From positions 1-64,000 of the IMG/VR virus record IMGVR_UViG_3300036845_000721: DNA of 64,000 bases; one strand, written 5' to 3'. Position numbers and translations under genes: made by a program. Source of the DNA: a virus. The notes under the pieces were generated by a model. That model had not been told where the DNA came from, did not search any database, and was given only the letters and a program-made list of their open reading frames with translations. Below are positions 63,847 through 64,000 of the stretch, one piece after another; positions within the stretch are counted from its first letter, which is position 1, and each line of letters opens with the position of its first letter.

Positions 63847-64000
63847 CCGGCTGGCTGGCAGGTGCAGTGCTTGTCCAGCCCGGAGCCCTGCAGCCCGCAG
63901 TCGCCGGCGTGCACGACCGGGGCCGCCTCGGTCACGGCCGGGTAGAAGCCCTGGCTGATGCCGTCCAGCAGCTTCGCCATCGCCTCCGAGAACGTGGACA
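63843..64000 (-). CDS. C-terminal part of an unknown protein (gene runs off the window)
   Basis: The frame is open to base 64000 and ends at TGA 63843-63845, which overlaps the next GTG. The visible 51 residues include FSEAMAKLLDGISQGFYPAV and HAGDCGLQGSGLDKHCTCQP, with three cysteines and two histidines near the end. Confidence 0.65.
   Translation of the reverse strand, partial: STFSEAMAKLLDGISQGFYPAVTEAAPVVHAGDCGLQGSGLDKHCTCQPAG

Noticed and set aside
1-64000. tRNA genes, integrase, insertion sequences
   Set aside because: None recognised by eye. A tRNA scan would be decisive, and I could not run one.

Overview
The window is GC-rich DNA that reads as part of a tailed (siphovirus-like) actinobacteriophage genome or a closely related prophage. 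Supporting points are a tape-measure C-terminus and tail/adhesin genes, a lysis module with actinobacterial-type wall enzymes (amidase, LysM plus Rpf-type transglycosylase, NlpC/P60, DUF1906), dense genes with 4-nt ATGA/GTGA overlaps, frequent GTG starts, and Lsr2-like and GIY-YIG/HNH proteins. Terminase, portal, capsid, integrase and tRNA genes are not seen; the structural module continues to the left of base 1 and another gene runs off base 64000. The host genus cannot be fixed from sequence alone.

Layout. (1) 1-11460, plus strand: tape-measure end, four tail/adhesion proteins including a large Dit-like protein with glycine-rich modules, an amidase endolysin, a strong terminator, then two Sec-signal wall hydrolases. 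(2) 11461-11678: convergent junction. (3) 11679-31164, minus strand: about 45 mostly small non-structural genes, including a Spo11/TopoVI-A-like TOPRIM protein, a polytopic membrane protein, a lipoprotein, a DUF932-like protein, a secreted single-gene unit, a papain-like protein, a winged-helix regulator under a consensus promoter, an XRE regulator and an Lsr2-like silencer. (4) 31165-31298: divergent promoters. (5) 31299-45379, plus strand: replication and recombination block, with a RecB/Cas4-like nuclease, a probable ssDNA-binding protein with low-complexity arms, an SNF2-type helicase, a RuvC-like resolvase, a GIY-YIG protein, a single-chain TOPRIM/AAA+/family A DNA polymerase of about 1446 residues, and a second lysin. 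(6) 45382-64000, minus strand: a second long small-gene block with a SpoU methyltransferase, three membrane-anchored proteins in a row, zinc-ribbon and winged-helix proteins, a GIY-YIG-like protein and a RyR-domain protein, interrupted by one plus-strand HNH gene.

Regulation. Non-structural genes, but not tail genes, share a start-associated ribosome-binding element GA(A/T)CAGGAGACA in more than 30 copies. Seven starts also carry a TTCCGG-N4-CCGGAA hairpin just upstream. Five minus-strand leaders share a promoter-like block GTA(G/T)ACTG-N4/5-AGAC(A/G)G. These elements resemble in architecture the SAS/ESAS of Cluster K mycobacteriophages, but with different sequence. They suggest coordinated control of the two leftward early blocks.

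Best candidates for something new are the TOPRIM-helicase-polymerase fusion, the start-associated/hairpin/promoter system, the C-terminal domain shared by two unrelated lysins, and the secreted or lipid-anchored accessory proteins. Functions of most small genes are unknown, and all assignments are by eye from motifs.
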